Notes under the pieces: generated by a model | What the model saw: only the letters and a program-made list of their open reading frames with translations | Told to the model about the DNA's origin: nothing | The model's database searches: none | Assembly (NCBI GenBank): GCA_903919125.1 | Contig: CAIXGS010000077.1 | Location: 1-64,000, forward strand | Reading direction: 5' to 3' | Length of the DNA: 64,000 nt | Source of the DNA: an uncultured Spartobacteria bacterium | GTDB lineage: Bacteria > Verrucomicrobiota > Verrucomicrobiia > Chthoniobacterales > Chthoniobacteraceae | Translations under genes and position numbers: made by a program | Shown: piece by piece, positions 13,601-19,600 of the stretch | Layout of the letters: each line of letters opens with the position of its first letter | Position numbering within the stretch: the stretch's first letter is position 1

Positions 13601-16600
13601 GTGCTCAACGCATTTGCCTGTGACGTCGTCAAAGCAACCAACTGGGCCGTGGTCAAAGTCGAAACTTGAGCCGTAGTCAACGCAACAGCCTGGCTTGTTG
13701 TCAAAACGGATATCTGATCCGTGGTCAACGCCGCTGAATTTGCAGTGGTTAGCGAGACGATCTGCGAAGTGGAAAGGGCAACCACTTGGTCAGATGTCAA
13801 CACGAGCAGCTGTTTCTTCAGCAATGCCGCGACCTGTGCGGTCGTCAAGGCAGCCGCCTGACTTGTGCCCAATACAGACACCTCGCCCGTGCTCAGAGCC
13901 ACGACCTGTGCCGTGTTGAATGCCGCCACTTGGTTGGTTCCAAGCGCCACAAGGTCGTCTGATTCGAGCGCGACTACTTGGGCCGTTGTAAGAGACACGA
14001 TCTGCTTAGTCGACAAGGCCACTGCCTGTGAAGTCGTTAAGGCAACAATCTGACTGGTCGAAAGAGCAGAAACCTGAACCGTTGTCAGCGCCACAGCCTG
14101 AGCCGTCGTCAACGAGCTTACCTGGTCAGTCGTTAGAGCCAGCCCTTGGGCCGTAGTTAATGATACAATTTGCGAGGTGGTCAACGCCACCAAGTCGGCC
14201 GTCGCTAACGCCGCCACTTGCTTGCTCAGTAACGCGGAAACCTGCACCGTAGTCAGAGCTGCGGCTTGGCTTGTCGTCAGAACAGCCACATTATCAGTGG
14301 TCAACGCCACAACTTGGGCTGTGTTGAATGCTGCTACCTGAGACGTTCCTAGCGCCACCAAATTTCCAGTCACAATCGAGGCTACCTGACGACTCGAAAG
14401 GGAGACCACCTGCTTGGTCGTCAATGCATACGCCTGAGAACTGGTGAGAACGACGATCTGCCCAACACTCAAAGAAACCACCTGTGAAGTCGTCAGCGAA
14501 GCCACCTGCGAAGTCGTCAAGACAGAAACCTGATCCGTGGACAGCGCCACGGCCTGCGCAGTGGTCAGAGACGCAACCAGCGAGGTTGTTAAAGCAACCA
14601 GATCATCCGTGCGAAGGGCAACGACCTGTTTGGTTGAGAGGGATGAGATCTGGGCGGTCGTAAAGGCGGCCGCTTGGCTCGTTGTTAGAGCGGACACCCC
14701 GTCCGTAGTCAGTGAAACGACCTGCGCCGTAGTCAAGGCCGCAACCTGACTTGTTCCGAAAGCGACCACGCTGTCCGTTCCCAACCCAGCCAACTGAGCT
14801 GTCGTGAGAGCAATCACCTGCTTCGTCGTCAACCCAACGATTCCAGCGGTAGTGAGCGCGAAAGTCTGACCTGTTGTCAAGGTACCGACCTGAGCGCTAG
14901 TGAAGGCCGCAGCCTGAGCGGTCGTTAGGGCGGAAACCTGAGCAGATCCAAGCGCAGCGATCTGGACTGTGGTCAGGGACACCAACTGTGCGGTGCTCAA
15001 AGCAACCAATTCATCCGTGGTAAGAGCCGCAATCTGCTTCGTCAACAGCGCTGAAAGCTGAATAGTAGAGAGCGCAGCCACTTGACTGGTCGCTAGGGCT
15101 ACCACCTCGCCCGTGCTCAACGCCACTACCTGGGAAGTGGTCAGAGCCTTAATCTGGCTTGTGCCCAACACGGCGAGGTCGCCCGTCTCAACCGCCACCA
15201 ACTGAGCGGAAGTCAGACTAACTACCTGCTTCGTCGTCAAAGCACTTAGCTGAGCTGCAGAAAGAGCGACCACTTGATTGGTGGTCAAAGAAGCAACCTG
15301 CGCGGTGGTCAGAGAAGCAACCTGCGCGGTGGTCAAAACGGAAATCTGGTCCGTGCTCAGCACTGCCGCTTGAGCCACAGTCAATGAAGATACCTGCAAA
15401 GTCGTCAAGGCATACACCTCGTCCGTGGTCAGGGATCCTAACTGCGCAGTGCGGAGGGCACTCACCTGCAAGCTGGTTAAAGAAGCAACCTGAGCGGTGC
15501 TCAAGGCAACCAACTGCGTGGTGCTCAAACCAACCACCTGATCCGTAGTGAGCGCAGCAAGCGTGCTGCCACCCACTGCCACGAGATCGCCAGTTTCTAG
15601 CGCCACTAACTGCGAAGCGGAAAGTGCGACAATCTGCTTGCTAGTCAGCGCATTCGCCACGGAGCTCGTAAGGGCCACGACCTGAGCTGTGCTTAAAGCA
15701 GCAACCTGCGCCGTCTTGAGAGCTGTCGCCTGGTTCGTCGTTAAGGCAGAAACTTGATCGGAAGTCAGCGCCGCCGATTGAGCTGTGCCAAAGGAAACCA
15801 CCTGCGCGGTTGTCAATGCAGCCACCGCGGAGGTGGTCAAAGCGGCAACCTGCTTCAAGGCGAGCGTCGATGTTTGCAGCGAAGTTAACGCGACCACCTG
15901 TCCAGTGGTCAAGGAAGCCACCTGATCCGAGGTGAGGGAAACAACCTGAGCCGTCGACAGGGAAATAATCTGATTGGATTGCAATGCAACCACCTCAGCT
16001 GTAGTGAGAGAAACCACCTGCGCATTGCTCAAAGACGAAACCTGAGCCGTCCCAAATGCCGCAACCTGACTGGTCGCCAACGCCACCAATTGACTCGTCG
16101 AGAGTGCACGCAATTGAAGCGAGGAGAAGGTCGCCACCTGAGCCGTCGAGAAAGCAACCAGAGCACTGGTGGAGAGACCCGAGACCTGAGAAGTCGTGAG
16201 CGCCGCGACCTGACTGGTGGAAATTGACGCAGATTGGCTCGTGGAAAGAACCGCTAACTGCCCCGTACCGAAGGCCGCACGCTGCTGCGTACTCAACGCC
16301 GCAAGCTGGCTGGTGCTCAGCACTTCAATATCATCCGTTCCCAGTGCAGCAATCTGCAGTGTGGTAAGGGCCGCGATCTGCTTTGTGGAGAGAGCCGCAA
16401 CCTCATCGCTGGTCAAAGCAAGAACCTGCCGAGAGGTCAGGGCAACTACCTGAGCAGTGGTCAAGGCAACAGCCTGCGCCGTAGTGAGAGCCTGAACCTC
16501 ATCAGTGGTCAAAGAGGCCACCTGCGCGGTTGTTAGGGCTGCGATACCAGAGGTCTTAAACGCCTGCAGATCACCTAGTTCAATAGCCACCACCTGCCCA

Positions 16601-19600
16601 GTGGTCAAGGATGCCACCTGATCCGATGTTAGGGCCGCTGCCTGCGAACTTGTCAGAGAAACCACTTGTCCAGTGGTTAACGCCACAACCTGGGCCGTTG
16701 TCAAAGCCGCCACACGCGAGGTTGCCAACGCGGACAAACCATCGGTGGTCAATGCAACCACCTGAGCACTAAGCAAGGAAGAAATCTGACGCGTCGTCAG
16801 TGCGAATACTTCGCCAGTCGTCAATGCGGCCACCTGCGAGGTCGAAAGCGCAGTAACTTGAGACGTCGTCAAGGAAGCCACCTGCGCGGTCGCCAGTGCG
16901 CTAATTCCGCCAGTCGTCAATACCTTGACCTGCGCAGACGTCAGCGACACCACTTGGGATGTCGTAAGCAGATCCAGAGCATCCACCTCCACGGCGACTA
17001 TCTGAGCTGTGGTTAAGGCAACAACCTGCTTCGTGGACAGAGCGACCAATTGATCGTCGGTAAGAGCAACGATGTTGGCGGTGGTCAATGCAGCCACCTG
17101 CACGCTGGTCAATGACACCGTTTGGCTCGTTGTCAGCGCGGACACCTGATCCGAAGTGAGAGCCGCGACCTGCGATGTGGTAAGCGAAGAAATTTGTTTT
17201 GTGCTCAAAGCGACAGCTTCAGCCGTCGAGAGGGAGCGCAACTGTTTGCTGGTGAGTGCCGTAATTTGATCTGTAGTCAGAGCGATGGCCTGTGATGTCG
17301 TAAGGGCCAACAATTCGTCTGTTGTCAGGGCAATCACCTGAGCTGAGGTCAAGGACACGACCTGAGCGGTGGAGAGTGCTTGGACGTTATCCGTGGAAAG
17401 CGCGGAAACCTGAGAGGTCGAAAGAACGACCACCTGTTTTGTCGTAAGCGCAAATGCCTGACTGGTAGTCAGTGAAGCCACCGCACCCGTTGTTAGGGCA
17501 ACGATCTGGGCGGTAGTGAGAGACACTCCTTGAGCGGTGGTCAGAGCCACCAACTGATCCGTAGTTAAAGCGACGACCTGCGCAGACCCGAGCGCTGAAA
17601 CTTGCGAGGTCTTCAAAGAAACAACTCCTGCGGTTGTCAACACCTTTACCTGCCTGGTCGACAAGGAACTGACCTGAGTCGTCGTGAGCGAGGAGATCTG
17701 ATCCGTGGTCAGCGACTGGACATCATCTGTAGTGAGCGCCAAAATTTGAGCTGTCGTGAAAGAAGCCACCTGAGAGGTGCTCAGCGCCACCAGGTCACCA
17801 GTTTCAATCACCACCACTTGGGCCGTGGTGAAGGCGGCCACCTGCTTGGTGCCAAATGCAGCAAACTGACTGCTGGAGAGTGCCACTACATTACTCGTGG
17901 TCAATACAGTTACCTGCGCCGTAGTCAAAGAAACAGCTTGCGAAGTAGTCAATGCAACCACCTGATCCGAGGTCAAAGCGGCGACTTGCGCGGTCCCCAA
18001 CATCGCCACCTGCGAAGTTTTAAGTGCGGCGATCTCCACCGACGTTAAAGCCCTCACCTGCTTACTGCTCAAAGAGTTTAACTGTACCGTCGTAAGCGCC
18101 TCCACCTGAAGTGTTGTCAACGACTGTATTTCGTCGGTTGTAAGCGCCAGAATCTGCGCGGTTGTGAACGCGATCAATTGGGCCGTTGTGAACGCAACAA
18201 GATCTTGGGTTTCAATCGCCACCACCTGAGATGTGGTCAGCGCCGCCACCTGCTTAGTGGTCAATGCAGAAGCTTGATCGCTAGAAAGCGCGACCAAATC
18301 ACCGGTCGTCAATGCCACGGCCTGCAATGTAGTCAATGCAGCGACTTGGGAAGTACTCAGCGCGGATATCTGGTCCGTCGTCAAGGCAGCCACTTGGGCG
18401 GTCCCCAAACCAACAACTTGCGAAGTCTTGAGTGAAGAAACTTCCTCCGTCGTCAAAACCCTCACCTGCTTGGTGCTCAACGAACTCAGCTGAGTCGTCG
18501 TCAAAGAGGAAGCCTGAAGCGTCGTCAACGACTGCACTCCGTCAGTGGTCAGCGCCAAGATCTGAGAGGTTGTTAGGGCCACCACCTGCGCCGTAGTCAA
18601 AGCCGCGATGTCGCCAGTTTCAATCGCCACGATCTGCGCAGTGGTCAGGGCCGCAATCTGCCTGGTGTTTAAAGCTGCAAACTGATCACTGGAGAGCGCC
18701 ACCAAATTCGCTGTCGTCAACGCCACCACCTGCAACGTCGTGAATGCAACCGCCTGCGAAGTACTCAACACACCCACCTGATCGCTCGTCAAAGCGGCCA
18801 CTTGCGCCGTCCCAAGAGCGGCGACCTGCGCCGTCTTAAACGCAGCCACCTCCGTGCTCGTCAAAGCCTTGACCTGCTTGGTGCTCAACGAACTCAGTTG
18901 AGTCGTCGTCAAAGAGGACGCTTGAAGCGTGGTTAGCGACTGCACTCCGTCAGTGGTCAGCGCTACAATCTGAGATGTCGTTAGAGCCACCACCTGCGCC
19001 GTGGTCAACGCCGCAATGTCGCCCGTTTCAATCACCACGATCTGCGCGGTGGTCAGGGCCGCGATCTGCTTTGTGTTTAAAGCTGCAAATTGCTCGCTGG
19101 TAAGCGCCACCACATTCCCAGTAGTCAAGGAAACCACCTGTAGCGTTGTGAACGCGGCTGCCTGCGACGTACCCAGCACAGAGACTTGATCACTCGTCAA
19201 AGCCGCCACCTGCGCCGAGCCCAACGCAACCAACTGAGATGTCTTGAGCGAAACCAATTCCGCCCCGTTCAGAGCCCGCAACTGTGCAGTCGTCAACGTA
19301 CCAACTTGCGCAGTCGTCAAGGAAACAATCTGGGCAGTCGTTAGAGACTGCACTCCGTCCGTTGTGAGAGCCGTAATCTGCGCGGTCGTGAATGCCGATA
19401 CTTGATTCGTGCCAAGAACAGAAACTTCCTGCGTGGTCAAGGATGCCAACTGCTTGGACGTCAAAGAAATGATTTGCTTGGTGCCAAAAGCAGTTAACTG
19501 ATCCGAACTCAAAGCCACCAACTGCGCCGTCGACAAAGACGAAATCTGGCTCGTACCCAAAGACACAGCCTGAAGCGTTGTGAGAGCAGCAACCTGATCG

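Noticed and set aside
34-19189. Dozens of plus-strand open frames in the first 20 kb, including ones of 284 and 316 codons rich in His, Arg, Gln and Gly
   Set aside because: They are antisense to the octad gene. A 24-bp period keeps every frame repetitive and often free of stops, and they end and restart at random relative to the 408-bp unit, whereas the minus frame is continuous.
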